Assembly (NCBI RefSeq): GCF_030864355.1
Contig: NC_083395.1
Location: 2,604,001 to 2,668,000 of the forward strand
Length of the DNA: 64,000 nt
Source: Cutaneotrichosporon cavernicola
Lineage: Eukaryota; Basidiomycota; Tremellomycetes; Trichosporonales; Trichosporonaceae
Direction of reading: 5' to 3'
This document shows, in pieces, positions 31,311 through 42,160 of the stretch (position 1 is its first letter; each line of letters starts with the position of its first letter). The notes beneath the pieces are model-generated. The model saw nothing but the letters and a program-made list of their open reading frames with translations, made no database searches and was not told the DNA's origin. The position numbers and the translations under genes were made by a program.

Positions 31311-32306
31311 TCACGACTGTCGCCTGAGCGTTTCTTGTACGAGGCGTTCCAGGTCTGCGACAGTGTATCCCGGCCACCCATGGAGCTTCTCCCTCCATTC
31401 GGGCGGCACGCTACTGGCGCCATACTTTGCTCCTGCGAGGGCTCCAGCAATGGCAGCGACGGTATCGGTATCGCCGAGCCCCATGACCGCCGCGACGAGG
31501 GTTGTGCGCACGTCGTTTCCGACGCGTATGGCGATCCACGCACACTGTAGCGCCGCGACGACCCAGTTATTCAGGCGATAAAAGTCGTTGAACGAGCCTT
31601 TCTCCCCCGCATCGATGCGTGCAGCCCACAGATCTCTCCGGTCTGGAGGGAGGTATATCAGCTGGGCTCGGAGGTCGGTTTGGCCCGTGAGGATAGCGTG
31701 TCGGATGGCCAGGGACCAGAGCACGGCCGCGTCGCTGGCGTCCGCTTCGTAATGCGTGGTCAGAGCTTGCTTCCTCGCAGCGTTAGCGAGTCGGGGGGCG
31801 TCGCCTGCGCCGAGGTATCCGATCGCAAGGGGCCCGACTCGCATCAGACTCCCATTACCTGCGCTGCGCCCGTGCTTGGCATGGACGACGGCCGCCTGCT
31901 CCGCCATGGTCGCACTCAGCGGCCGCTGTTGTCGGCCTTGCTGTTCGGCGCGCTGGACGGAGACCACGTGGTCGAAGACGGCCAACGTCTGCCTCCCGAT
32001 CCCCTTGCCCGCTTCTGGGCCGACCGTGCCCCACTCCAACCATCGGGCGCCAACAAAGTTGAGGCCAGCCTCGGTTCCGACGTCGAGTCCACGAGCACAC
32101 GCTTCCAGTAGGGGGATTGCCATCGCCGTGTCGTCTGTCCATTCACCCTCTGTCCAGTGCTCGGACGAGGTGAAGCGTACAGGTTCTCCCGCAGCTAGGG
32201 CGGCTTGCATGCCATGGTCGTTTTCGTAGGGCGCCCCGAGTGCGTCACCAGCCGCAGAGGCTAGGACGGCGCCGAGTGCACGGTCGTAGATGCTGAGGTC
32301 GGTCAT
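31311..32306 (-). CDS. ADP-ribosylglycohydrolase family protein
   Basis: A single intronless frame of 331 residues. It shows the dinuclear-magnesium motifs of the DraG/ARH fold: GAVLASAAGDALGAPYE near the start, WTDDTAMA, SAGNGSLMR and GLGDTDTVAAIAGALAGA. Family members cleave ADP-ribose from arginine or other residues, or process related ADP-ribose compounds. The target here is unknown. The absence of introns is unusual next to neighbours with two to six, which would fit bacterial origin or retention of a short ancestral form; codon use looks like that of the neighbours. It diverges from the SDR gene starting at 32463, 156 bp away. Confidence 0.92.
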   Translation of the reverse strand: MTDLSIYDRALGAVLASAAGDALGAPYENDHGMQAALAAGEPVRFTSSEHWTEGEWTDDTAMAIPLLEACARGLDVGTEAGLNFVGARWLEWGTVGPEAGKGIGRQTLAVFDHVVSVQRAEQQGRQQRPLSATMAEQAAVVHAKHGRSAGNGSLMRVGPLAIGYLGAGDAPRLANAARKQALTTHYEADASDAAVLWSLAIRHAILTGQTDLRAQLIYLPPDRRDLWAARIDAGEKGSFNDFYRLNNWVVAALQCAWIAIRVGNDVRTTLVAAVMGLGDTDTVAAIAGALAGAKYGASSVPPEWREKLHGWPGYTVADLERLVQETLRRQS

Positions 32307-32462
32307 GCTTTGGAAGGAACATGCATGCTGAGGTTTGTCTATCTACTCCGGCGTTGGTTCGAACTCTAGAGAGGGCGATGAGGTCATATGGTTTGATGGC
32401 TGACGTTGTTCAGGAGTCACCCTCGTCTCTCGCCACTCTCGACCACCACTCAACCATCCACC

Positions 32463-33369
32463 ATGTCCTCCGAAAAATACATAATCATCACGGGCGGGAC
32501 GAGCGGCATGGGCCTCGAGGCCGCGCGTATCCTCGCCGCCGACCCAACATTGCACATCACCGTTACGGGGCGGGTAAGTCGTCTCGGTTCTGCGCTGATC
32601 CCAGACGTCCCCCGGCGACCTTCCTTCAAATGTCGAGTTCGTGAAATGCGACCTAGCAGACCTGGAGGCAGTACGCGCCTTCTGTGCTTCTTGGACGAAG
32701 CCGTTGAGCGCCGTCATCCTCAACGCGGGCGTGATGATGGTGGCCCTCTCGCACGTCGGTGAGCTCGAAACAACCTTTGCCATCAACCATGTCGGCAACG
32801 CGGCCTTGTTCTTCGGAATCAAGTCCCACCTCCTCCCCGATGCGCGCGTCATCGTCGTGAGTTCCGAGCTGCATAGCACCGAAGTCCGCGCCGGTCCTCA
32901 TTGGACATCGGCCGCCGAGGTTGCGGTCGCAAACGTCCCCGAAATGGAAGGCGGGATGGTACGGTACGCCAACTCGAAGCTCGCCAACATGTTCTTCTCC
33001 CATGCGCTTTCGCGGCGCGCACCCGAGGGATGGACCGTTATTGCATGGACGCCCGGCTTCGTGCCGTCGGGCGGAACACAGCTTTTCCGGGATCGCGGCA
33101 TGCTTGCCACAGTGGGCATGCCTATCCTAGGAGCGGTTCTAGGCCTGGCAAGTTGGCTGGGACGCCCAACACCGTCGCTGTCCACTGTTCCGCGTAGTGG
33201 CAAGGCACTCGCCGAGCTCGTTACGGGTCCCGAGCATAAGGGCGAAAAGGGCGTGTACTACCAGATCGAGAACAAGGGGGAGTCGAGTGCCCAGAGTCGC
33301 GACATCGCTCTCCAGGATGACCTGTGGGATTGGACTGTGCGCGAGCTTGGGGTCGACGGTACCTTGTAG
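32463..33369 (+). CDS. Short-chain dehydrogenase, retinol-dehydrogenase-like (copy 1)
   Basis: Exons 32463-32573 and 32605-33369, with a 31-nt intron after the codons for TVTGR, give 291 residues. Motifs are ITGGTSGMGLEAARILA, ILNAGVMM, AINHVGNAALF, VVSSELHS, YANSKLANMFFSHALS (active-site Tyr and Lys) and WTPGFVPSGG. The body continues into a C-terminal region GKALAELVTGPEHKGEKGVYY with a DLWDWT end that is shared with the next gene. NADP(H) use is suggested by the Arg in TGR. It forms a tandem pair with 33646-34586. Confidence 0.9.
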
Positions 33370-33645
33370 GCTGCTTGGCGGTTCCGGTTACTGCTATGCA
33401 TGTATTAGCGATGTCTGAGGCTAACGCTATCGGAGCGCTTTTCAATTCGCTGACATCACTCCTGTAGTCGCGGACTAGACTGACCCTGCCCTGCGGGTGG
33501 CGCCGAGCCGGCACATTGCACATACGTGGTGTGCGGCAGGCCCCACCAGTTGAGCTCCGCTGACCCCAGCTGATGCCAACCAAGCTATAGTGGCATAAAC
33601 ACGGCGCCACGCTCCATCACATCATCTACAGTACTCTTCGCCACC

Positions 33646-34586
33646 ATGTCTTTGCCAGCTTACTACATCGTGACGGGCGGTACGTCCGGCATCGGCCTTG
33701 AGGCGGCCAAGGCGATTGCGTCAGCCAAGCCAAACGCCAAGGTCATCATCACTGGGCGGGTGAGTGCTTATCTCGAATGGATTGAGGTTGACATCAGTCC
33801 CAGCCGCCCGAGCAACTCCCGGCAAACATCGAGCTGCGCCAATTTGACCTTGGAAACCTGTCCGAGATCAATGCCTTCGTCGACGGTTGGGACCACCCCG
33901 TCTCGGCGCTCCTCCTGAATGCCGGGTTGGCGGCGAGTGGCTCGCCAACCTTCATCGACGGGGTGGAGCGCACCTTTGCCGTCAACCATCTGGGCGGAGC
34001 AGCACTCTTCTTCGGACTGTACGACAAGGGTTTGATCCCTATCGACGCCCGCATCATCCTCACCAGCAGCGGAATGCATAACCCCGAAATGATCGGCAGT
34101 CCCGCCAAGCCGCACTGGACGAATGCTGCTGACGTCGCCTCGGCCAAGGAGAAAGAGGCGCAGAACCCCCAGAATCAGTACAGCAACACCAAACTGGCCA
34201 ACGTGCTCTGGTCCTATGCCCTGTCGCGGCATTCCGAGGACAAGGGCAAAGAGTGGACGGTGGCCGCGCTCGATCCCGGATTCGTGCCCGCCGGCGGGTC
34301 CAAGATATTCCGCGAGAGCGGTGTTATCATGGGCGCAGCGTTGGTCGTCATGAGCTACGTGCCCGGCCTCGTTTCTATGTTGTCGGGTATCACTACGTCT
34401 ACTTCGGAGCGTAGTGGTAAGGCTCTGGCCGACCTGGCTCTGAGCCCAGGACACAAGGGCGAGAGGATGGCGTATTACAAGGTCGAAAACAAGATCGAGA
34501 GCAGCAAGCAGAGCTACGACGTTGGGCTCCAGGACGACTTGTGGGACTGGACCATCCAGAAACTCGGAGTCAAGACCGACTTGTAA
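33646..34586 (+). CDS. Short-chain dehydrogenase, retinol-dehydrogenase-like (copy 2)
   Basis: Exons 33646-33759 and 33798-34586 give 300 residues; an acceptor six bases further on (33804) also keeps the frame. The intron sits at the same codon (after ITGR) as in the preceding gene. Motifs are VTGGTSGIGLEAAKAIA, LLNAGLAASG, AVNHLGGAALF, YSNTKLANVLWSYALS and LDPGFVPAGG, with the shared end SGKALADLALSPGHKGER and DLWDWTIQKLGV. The two proteins are clearly paralogous but well diverged. A TATAGTG element lies about 60 bp upstream of the start. Confidence 0.9.
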
Positions 34587-34789
34587 TCTATTGTTCGACG
34601 TATCTGATAGCGCACGTCTGATGGGCACAGGTGATATGCCATGGCTTGGTTCCAGATCTTTTAGTTGCGTTTCAGACGCTGCATTTGACTTGCTCGATAC
34701 GACTACAACTCTTAACTTGAAACAAAACTCGGCTGTTACCAGACATCCCCTCCCAGACAACGTCATCCCCTCCCAACAACGTCCCTTCA

Positions 34790-36490
34790 TCACCAGTTGA
34801 TAATCTTGCGGTAGTACGGTGCGCCGCTCTTACGGAACTTCTTGCCCCACTTGAGCATGATGACGTACGTGATGTTGATGACTGTGGCCATCGCGGCAGC
34901 TGTCGTGCCGTACACGAGGAATCCGCCGCCGAACGCCCACGGCGTGATGACGTAGTTGAACGCAAACGTGATGGTGAGGGCCATGACAATGACGGCCTGG
35001 ACGTATGGTCCACAGTGCTGCGTCTCGGCCTGGGGTCCGTTACGGTTCTCCTCGTCGGGCTCGAGAGAATGGAAACTGTCGAACGCGTACGTGAGACTGA
35101 GCAGCGTTGCAAGTGGACCCGAGATGGTGAGGACAAACTCGCCGAGCACGAAGACGATCCAGTGCGCACCGTAATACGGTCCCAGTCCAATCATGAGCAG
35201 GCCAAAGGGCGCGAGGATGGTTGGGAATATCATGAGCTTGAGTTTATGTTCGGCTTCAGAGATGCCGTGGTTTTTGCGCGCCTGCCAAATTGTAAACTTG
35301 TCCACAATATATCCACCCGCAACGGCACCGGGGATGATGGCGATGAGGGGCGAGACAAAAGTCAAGCCCACCATGTTCGGCGCCATATTGTACGGCTCAA
35401 CACTGAGGACACCAGACGAGAGCGCAACCATGCCGTTGTAGAATACCTGGTAGAGGGCAAAGATGACACCGCACCACCAGATAATTGGCAGCCGGAGCAT
35501 GGCGAGAGGGTACAGGATACCGCGCCACATGAGGCCGCCTGCATTGGGCGAAATGGTGAGGAGCTTCCAAGGACGCGGTCCTGGCCAAGGAGTAACGAGG
35601 CGGTCGTAAGCCTTGACGATATGTTCCGAGTCGATATGGTCGATGGCGACATCGGCAGCCTTTTCATCCACTGGAGCGATGCTGTGGCGCGTGACATTCT
35701 TGTCCGTGCCGACCTGGTTGGCAACCTGTTCCTCCGTGATGACGACCGGAGCGGCGACGCGGCGGAAGTTGGTCTCCTCCAGAAAGATGAGGAGGGTGAC
35801 TGCGACGAGAAGAATTCCACCACTGGCAAAGTATGGGGGTGCTTTCCATCCGAGTCCACTGTAGATGAAACCCGAGAGGATGGGCGAGCCGAGCGCACCA
35901 CCGTACGTGGCCGCGACGTAGATGCCGAGCGGAAGGCCGCGCTCGTGGTAGAAGAACGTGTCGGTGAGCGAGAGTTCTGGGAGAACGAAGAGCGGGCTCC
36001 CGACGAAACCGAGGTACACGCAAGCACCGTACCACTCGCCCAGGGTCTTGATGCGAGTGATCCAGAACGGGTAGCCGGCACATCCAATCATCGAGAGAAT
36101 GTACACTGGCCGCTTCCCAATACTGAGGGCCACTGGGTATTAGCAAGCAAAAGCAGTGGGTTGAGCATACTCACGCGGTTGGGTCACCAGTTGGAAAATA
36201 CCCAGGCAGAGATACACGTACCCGACACCCGAGTTGAGGTCGGCAAGGCTGAGCCCCGTCGCCTCACTCACGGGCTCGTAGATGGCAGCGAGACATCCCG
36301 TGCAGAAACAAAACGCGACAGTGTAGAAAACGATACACGCGAGTTGGATGCGTTTCCGGCCCGGAGACCAATTGAGTGGATCCTCGGGGTCGGCACTAGG
36401 CTCTGGTACGAGTGTAAAGTTGTTTGCGCCGACAATCTCGCCCGACTCGTCGAGAATTCTTGTCGTGCCAGGAACGTCCAAGTCTGTCAT
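34790..36490 (-). CDS. MFS transporter, DHA1 (drug:H+ antiporter) type
   Basis: Exons 36175-36490 and 34790-36132, with a 42-nt intron, give 552 residues with about 12 hydrophobic segments. The N-terminal DPLNWSPGRKRIQL is typical of fungal DHA1 exporters, and a cytosolic loop of about 90 residues (EETNFRRVAAPVV to the PGPRPWKLL region) separates the two halves. Gly-rich GLPLGIYVAATYGGALGSPI matches motif C-like sequence of antiporters. It is likely to sit in the plasma membrane and export small molecules, in exchange for protons. The substrate cannot be inferred. Convergent with the SDR pair and divergent from the amidohydrolase. Confidence 0.9.
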
Positions 36491-37302
36491 GATGAGGGTA
36501 TTAGTTCAGAGTCAGTGTCTTGTGCTTGTTCTTGAAGAGTTCTTATGTTCTTTTGACCGAGTTGTGAATCGTCAAACCAAGGTGGGGTGGGAGAGAGTGA
36601 GATGGGAGTCGGATGTGGTCGCATCACATCGGGTGGGCGTCTGGGTACCTTGGAGACCGAGGTCTGGAATGCAGCCCCACCCAGTAGCTTGCCTCTGACA
36701 GATTCCGATTGGTTGATAGACTGCCGAGACGAGCGGGTCGTGAACGGCATTCCGCAGTTATCGGACGCACCGTCTATTTCAGTGTGGGATGAATGGTGGT
36801 TGAGCCGGTAGTCGACCTCTGTTGGCTGCGTGATAGTGGCACTGAGATGATACACGCTTGGCGATGCCGCGGTGCCACGGATCGCCCAGCCATCAGTGCA
36901 ACTGGCAAAGTATACGACTCGTTCGGGTGTGTCGTCACCAACATTCGCCCGCCAAACACCCCGGAAGCACGCGGTGTCTGTAGCACCCAAGAAGCACACC
37001 GTGTCTGTAGCACGTGCTCGGTGTTTGATTGCTACCTGAATCAGCTGCACAGCCGTGACGGTCGGCACGCAGCAAGTACGTACTCAACTCGCAACTGCCG
37101 AGGTTGGGTGGGGGTGGGCAGGAACAACCAGTGTGGGGCCCTTTGAAGAGGTACAGTGAAGGATGGGTAAACGGAGAATCGCAGTCGCATCGGGCGCATA
37201 TCGGCTAGCCATCTACGCCACCACCACGGTTACCTCTACCTCAGCTCCTGCAGAAGGGGTATGTAATGACTGGCATGCCGTTGTGGTTGTCAGTTACTCA
37301 CC
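36491..37302. other. Intergenic with short Cys-coding repeats
   Basis: About 0.8 kb. A plus-strand frame from 36793 to 37146 is open and rich in Cys (RVCSTCSVFDC), partly because of a short direct repeat (GTGTCTGTAGCAC, twice near 36974-37015). I do not accept it as a gene. Confidence 0.45.
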
Positions 37303-39046
37303 ATGCGTATCTTCAAGAACGGTCGAGTGTTCACGTCGGCCCGCGACGACGATACGCTGCACGACGCGCTCGTCGTCGACGGCGACCAGGTCGCGTTCGT
37401 CGGTCCGAACCATGAAGCCGAGCGTATCGCTGGCGTGAGTCCACCCGCCTCCCAAACTAATCCAGTCCCAAGCCGAGGTGGTTGATCTCCGAGGACGCGT
37501 CGTCCTCCCCGGCGTCCTCGACGGACACATCCATACTCTTCAATTTGGCAGTTTCCTAACCCGATTCGTCTGTCTCGGCAAGACGGCTGCCGAGGTACAG
37601 GACCTTGTGCGCCAGCGTAAACGCGAGCAGCCCGATGCAAAGTTCCTTCTCGGCGCAAGCTTCTTATACGACACCCTGGGCGTTTCGCCCACCAAGGAGA
37701 TCTTGGACCAGGCCGAGCCCGACACACCCGTGTTTATCGACAGTGCAGACCTGCATAGTTGCTGGGTCAATTCTGCTGCACTCAAGGTTCTTGGAATCAC
37801 GAAGGACACGCCCGACCCGTCGGGCGGCGAGATTGAGCGCGACGCAAACGGCGACGCTACGGGATTCCTCAAGGTAAATAAAACCAAGTGTTGCGCTGAG
37901 CGTAGGAAAACGCCTTCCACACCATCGTGTGGCCGTACCTCTCGGAAAACACGACTAAGGATGAACGCAAGGCAGCTCTCAAATTGTCGTTTGAGGCGTT
38001 CGTCTCCACAGGCGTGACGGGCGGCGTCGACATGGCTATGATGGAAGACAGCCTCGAAGCGTTGGAGGAGATATATGACGAGGACGGCCGCCTGCCGATC
38101 CGTATCAACGCGCATTGGTTCATCAATAGTCTTGGAACGCAGGAGGACCATGCGAAACAAGTCCGTCGGGCGGCGGAACATCGCGACCGTCTGAAAGATA
38201 AGGCAAAGTGGCTCAACGTCATTGGAATCAAGACCATCTCGGACGGCGTCGTCGATTCATGTGTACGCTCCCCCTCCTCGAATATCGCTAATGTAGACTG
38301 CATACATGAAGGACCCGTATCCCGACGGCAGCAAGCCCGGACCCATCTGGCCCAAGGATGACCTGACCAAGGTCTTCATCCTTGCTGATTCTTTAGGTCT
38401 CCAGATCGCATGCCATGCCCTGGGCGACGCGGCGAGCGAGCAGGCCCTCGACGCCTTCGAAGCTACCTACGAGGCCAACGGGCCCAAGAACAGGCGGCAC
38501 CGCATGGAACACCTCGAAAGCATCACTTCCGACAGCATCAAGCGGCTCACGAAACACGGTATCGTGGCCAGCTTGCAGCCCCTCCACGCCGATCCGGTGT
38601 ACATGGCCAACTGGCGTAAGATGCTCGGTTACGACGAGCGTACCGACCGCGCCTTTCCTTGGAAAGAGTTCCAGGAGGCCGGCAGTCTCATCAGCTTCGG
38701 TACCGACGCTCCAGTCGCACCACACCACCCCTTCCCGAACCTCTACACCGCCACCACACGCAGGTCGGGCGTCAACCCTAAACTGCCCGACCCTACCGAC
38801 CCACGGCTTATCGCGATGGAGAAATTCTCATTCCCCCTCGCCGTCAGCATCCGGCATTATACTGCTGGCACGGCGTACAGCACGTATCAGGAGGACGTGT
38901 ATGGTAGCCTCGAGAAGGGGAAGAGCGCCGACTTTGCGATTGTGAATGTTGATCCGTTCCGGGACGGCGTCAACACCCTGCGTGAGGCGCAGGCTGGCGT
39001 CGACGAGACGTGGATCGGGGGTGAGCGTGTGTGGCAGCGCAAGTAG
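37303..39046 (+). CDS. Amidohydrolase family protein (YtcJ-like, amidohydro_3)
   Basis: Four exons, 37303-37434, 37466-37873, 37906-38262 and 38297-39046, with introns of 31, 32 and 34 nt, encode 548 residues. The start MRIFKNGRVFTSARDDDT is the usual small beta-sandwich. LPGVLDGHIHTLQFG holds the metal-binding H-x-H, with further expected sites in NAHWFINSL, CHALGDAASEQALDAFE, RRHRMEHLE and ISFGTDAPVAPHHPF. The C-terminal part YGSLEKGKSADFAIVNVDP is the returning sandwich strand. Relatives hydrolyse amide bonds in diverse small molecules, and most are uncharacterised. Cytosolic by sequence. Confidence 0.92.
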
Positions 39047-39264
39047 GAATGTATCAGGTACTTGTCGGTGCTTCGTTTACAACCGCAGTGATGGATATGG
39101 CGCGGCCCATCGCGGTCAGGCAACCTCAGTTCCGGGTCAGTGGGGACCGTGGGGACCGTGGGGACCCATTGCAGTGTAATGATAATAGTAACATGCTGCT
39201 AGCGCTTCCTCTGAAAGATTATCTCACAGTCCTTCCGACGCTCTCGTGTGTGAGCCTGCTTTGG

Positions 39265-39414
39265 CTGCCTAGTGGGCCGACGTGGTGCCGCGGATGACGA
39301 CCGCCGCGCGCATGACACTGCCATCCGCGAGCTTGTAATCTGCCTAGTGGGCCGACTTGGTGCCGCGGATGACGACCGCCGCGCGGATTACAGTGCCATC
39401 CGCGAGCTTGTAGT
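39265..39414. repeat. 75-bp tandem duplication across a gene's 3' end
   Basis: 39265-39339 repeats 39340-39414 with about five mismatches. The upper copy contains the last 23 codons and the stop (39344-39346) of the minus-strand SMP-C2 gene; the lower copy is the non-coding duplicate just past the stop. Confidence 0.9.
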
Positions 39415-40916
39415 CCTCGGCGACCGCCATGCCAGGAGCATTGAGCACCTTGTCAAGAGGAATGTCAACGGAGCCGCGCTCCTTCTCGGCGTCCATGAGG
39501 ATGAGACGCACAGGCGCGGCGCCCCGCACGGTAACCTTGTTCGAGAGAGGAATATTGTACGCGACGTCGAAGCTGGGATTCTGGACATCCGAGCCGGGCG
39601 CGTCCGCCTTGATGCCGGTACGGAAGTTGGAATCGCCCCACACGACCTTGATGCTGGGCTTGAGCTCCTCTCTCTTGCCGCTGATGTTGAAGGCCGATGC
39701 GATGAGTACGGAGACCACTCCGTGCGTGCCCTCCTCCTGGCTACTGAGGGAAGCGGGGTCGGCGACGAGGGCCATGAAGTGGCCTCTGATGCGGACCTTG
39801 CCATCCGTGGGCTTATCGTCGAGCTTGAGGCTCACTTCGTGGCTATCACCGCTCATGAGAAGCTCCTTGACCGTGACGCTCGCCTTGCCAATCGCGTCAT
39901 CTCCGGCATGATCGTCGTCCACGACCTCTACCGTAACGACCTGGTCGTGGTCAGAGAGGAGGTAGTCGTGCGTCTCGTTCCACTCTGGGTGGCGGTTGTT
40001 GTTTATCGTCTTGGTGCGCCACTTCTCGGCACCGAGCGTCACGTCGGCGAAGCAGTCGACCTCGTCGTGCACTAACTTGCCAAGGAAGCCCTTGCTCTCC
40101 TTGGCCGCGCCGAGGTTGGAAGCGCTCTCGGCAGTCACCTTCATGTCAGTGCGCGAATAGTAGGGGTACGTACCTTGAGAATACCCAGAGGGGACTGGAA
40201 CGTGCTGAACCAGTCGTTCTTGGCATCAAGCTTGACGAGGAAACGGTTGGGCAGCACCATCATACCCGCGAGGATACTCTGGATGACGTTGTTGATCGAG
40301 CGATCGATGAAGCCGATGTTGGCGACCGCCGCCACATCTGTGTACTTGAGTTTGATGTATGGGGGGTTGATAAACGCTACCTGGGCCGCACCGACCTGAA
40401 GAGTTAGAACTGACAATTGGGACACGAACGAGAGGAATCTGATTGATGACGGGCCCAAGGAGCATGCTCATGCGGCCGTGGAGCTTGATAGCCTCGATGC
40501 CGATCTTGGGAATCATCTTGCCATCGAGCTCGATGTCACACTCGCCATCCCAGTCGATGTCGAGGTCCATCTTTATGGCACCGCTGGCCATCTTATGCGT
40601 GTCGACGTTGCCCAACTTGATGGGGACCTTGCCGAGATCAATCTTGACAAAGTGCAGCGAGTTAAGGGGCGAGGGGAGCATGCTCGCGAACATGGGCTCG
40701 ACGATCGACTTGGTCATGTCGCGGCCAACGATGCTGATGTTGGGCCATAGGTTGGCAATGATATCGTTGAGGAAGCCTGGGGTAAGGGCACTCTAGCAGC
40801 GAAGACTCACCAGCGCTCTCAGAGCCGCCAGAGGCGGTGAGGGCAGCGACGATGGCGCCAGAGGGGCCACCGGGCGCGCCTGCAGAGGGAGGAGCGGGGG
40901 GCTGAGGAGTGGACAT
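39344..40916 (-). CDS. SMP domain plus C2 domains, tricalbin/E-Syt-like
   Basis: Exons 40811-40916, 40430-40776, 40174-40395 and 39344-40138 (the donor of exon 2 is an unusual GTTCGT, or lies six bases later) give about 489 residues. After a Pro/Gly/Ala-rich head, an SMP lipid-binding domain runs from FLNDIIANLWPNISIVG through IEAIKLHGRMSMLLGPV and VAFINPPYIKLKY. A C2 domain follows (LGILKVTAESASNLG; KTINNNRHPEWNETHDYLL), then a second beta-rich, C2-like region near the C-terminus. Tricalbins tether the endoplasmic reticulum to the plasma membrane and move lipids. No N-terminal membrane hairpin is visible here, so this is a soluble or peripherally bound version. The Ca2+-ligand Asp residues are only partly conserved. 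Confidence 0.85.
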
Positions 40917-41416
40917 GGCAAGTGTTGGGATGAAAGAGTGGAGAGATGGAGAGAGATGAAGAGGAAGGAAGAAGGAGTGTTGCGTGGAGGATGACGGTGA
41001 GAGGCGGCCACGAGATGCTTGGCTTTGAATGGCACGTAGATCGATCTGGATCGACCCAGTGACGTCAAAAGGCGGGAGGGACAGCAAAGGGACAGAGTTA
41101 CTCAGATTCCGCTTACTGCCCTGCCGAGGCGCGAGCCCCCGGCGTGGCGTTCAACCAAGCGTCGATGCAGCAACATGCAAGCTTTGAGTTGCAGTTTGTA
41201 CTGTTCTGCATACATATGTATAACTATCATGTATTCTGGAACAGATGTTGGTGGGAGATTTTAGTGAGATGGCGCATTTGTATCACGATCACGATCGGCC
41301 AGTTTCAAGTGCCTTGAACCTGATGGGGGATGATCGGCCCTGGAGTCGGGTGAAACTCGGCGAGTTTCACAGGTCAAAACGCAGCAACATCTAGACGCTA
41401 GTCTACGAGTCTACGC
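40917..41416. other. Intergenic, no gene seen
   Basis: Upstream region of the SMP-C2 gene. Purine-rich GAAGAGGAAGGAAGAAGGAG near 40958 and an AT-richer patch near 41205-41240, nothing more. Confidence 0.5.
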
Positions 41417-41920
41417 TCACAACTCTGAAATGCATGGCCCGACATAGTCTCCCACTGCGCCGCCAACTGGAGCTTGCCTTTCTTTGTTGGTTGCGACCGG
41501 CAGGGCCTCTGTCTCCTTGTGGTGGCCATGCCCACTTGGCGGTGGGCCGGCTTCCCATCCGAGATGCTCGAGCGCGATTTTCTCCCTGAAGCAAGCGATC
41601 GCTTGGACCACATCTACGTCGCTCCGGAAGGCCATGGCCTCGAATGCCTTTGGTCGACAGGCTTCTCATCGCTCCGGTCTTGAGGATGTACACGAGCCCT
41701 TGTTGTTGGGACCATCCCCAAGGTCTTGTGACCCGGTCAGTATCCCCGTGGTGCGATACCCCACTGCATATTCGTCCACCGACAATGTTTGGAACGAAAT
41801 GCTGCCTAGAGGGCACAGCACACTGTAATCCGGGGCCACGGGTTCCCAACCCTCACTGGTGAGCGCGTCAAGGGCTTTGCGCCCAAAATCCCTCAAGAGC
41901 TTCCCAATCGTTAGGCTGCA
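41417..41920 (-). pseudogene. Decayed gene with two frame shifts
   Basis: Three successive minus-strand frames read like one protein broken twice: first SLTIGKLLRDFGRKALDALT and SISFQTLSVDEYAVGYRTTG, then GLVYILKTGAMRSLSTK, then AFEAMAFRSDVDVVQAIACF continuing to ISEL and a stop at 41417. No GT-AG intron explains the switches at about 41700 and 41645. There is no ATG at the head. I recognise no family. A sequencing error at two sites is the alternative. Confidence 0.4.
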
Positions 41921-42160
41921 AGGGCTTTGTATTTATGATATTGGGCACCCCCAAGTCGAACCTACCAAGGTACAGGCCACGTATAAGTCTGGAGAGGCCA
42001 CTTCTGCTGAAAGACAAAGGTAAGTCGTAAAGTCAAAGTCAGTCGCGATAAAGGAAGGTCACGTGACACACCGCCTGTCCTCACCTCCACCTTGTTGTAC
42101 AAGTGAGGCATGCAATGCCAACACCTGCTCTCCCAATCCTCCTCTCCTCCGCAGTTCGCC

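Noticed and set aside
35015..36535. 506-codon plus-strand frame
   Set aside because: Shadow of the DHA1 transporter gene; highly charged, no membrane segments or domain.
36793..37146. Cys-rich 117-codon plus-strand frame
   Set aside because: Much of the Cys content comes from a short direct repeat; no intron or aromatic-CxxC tail like the family.
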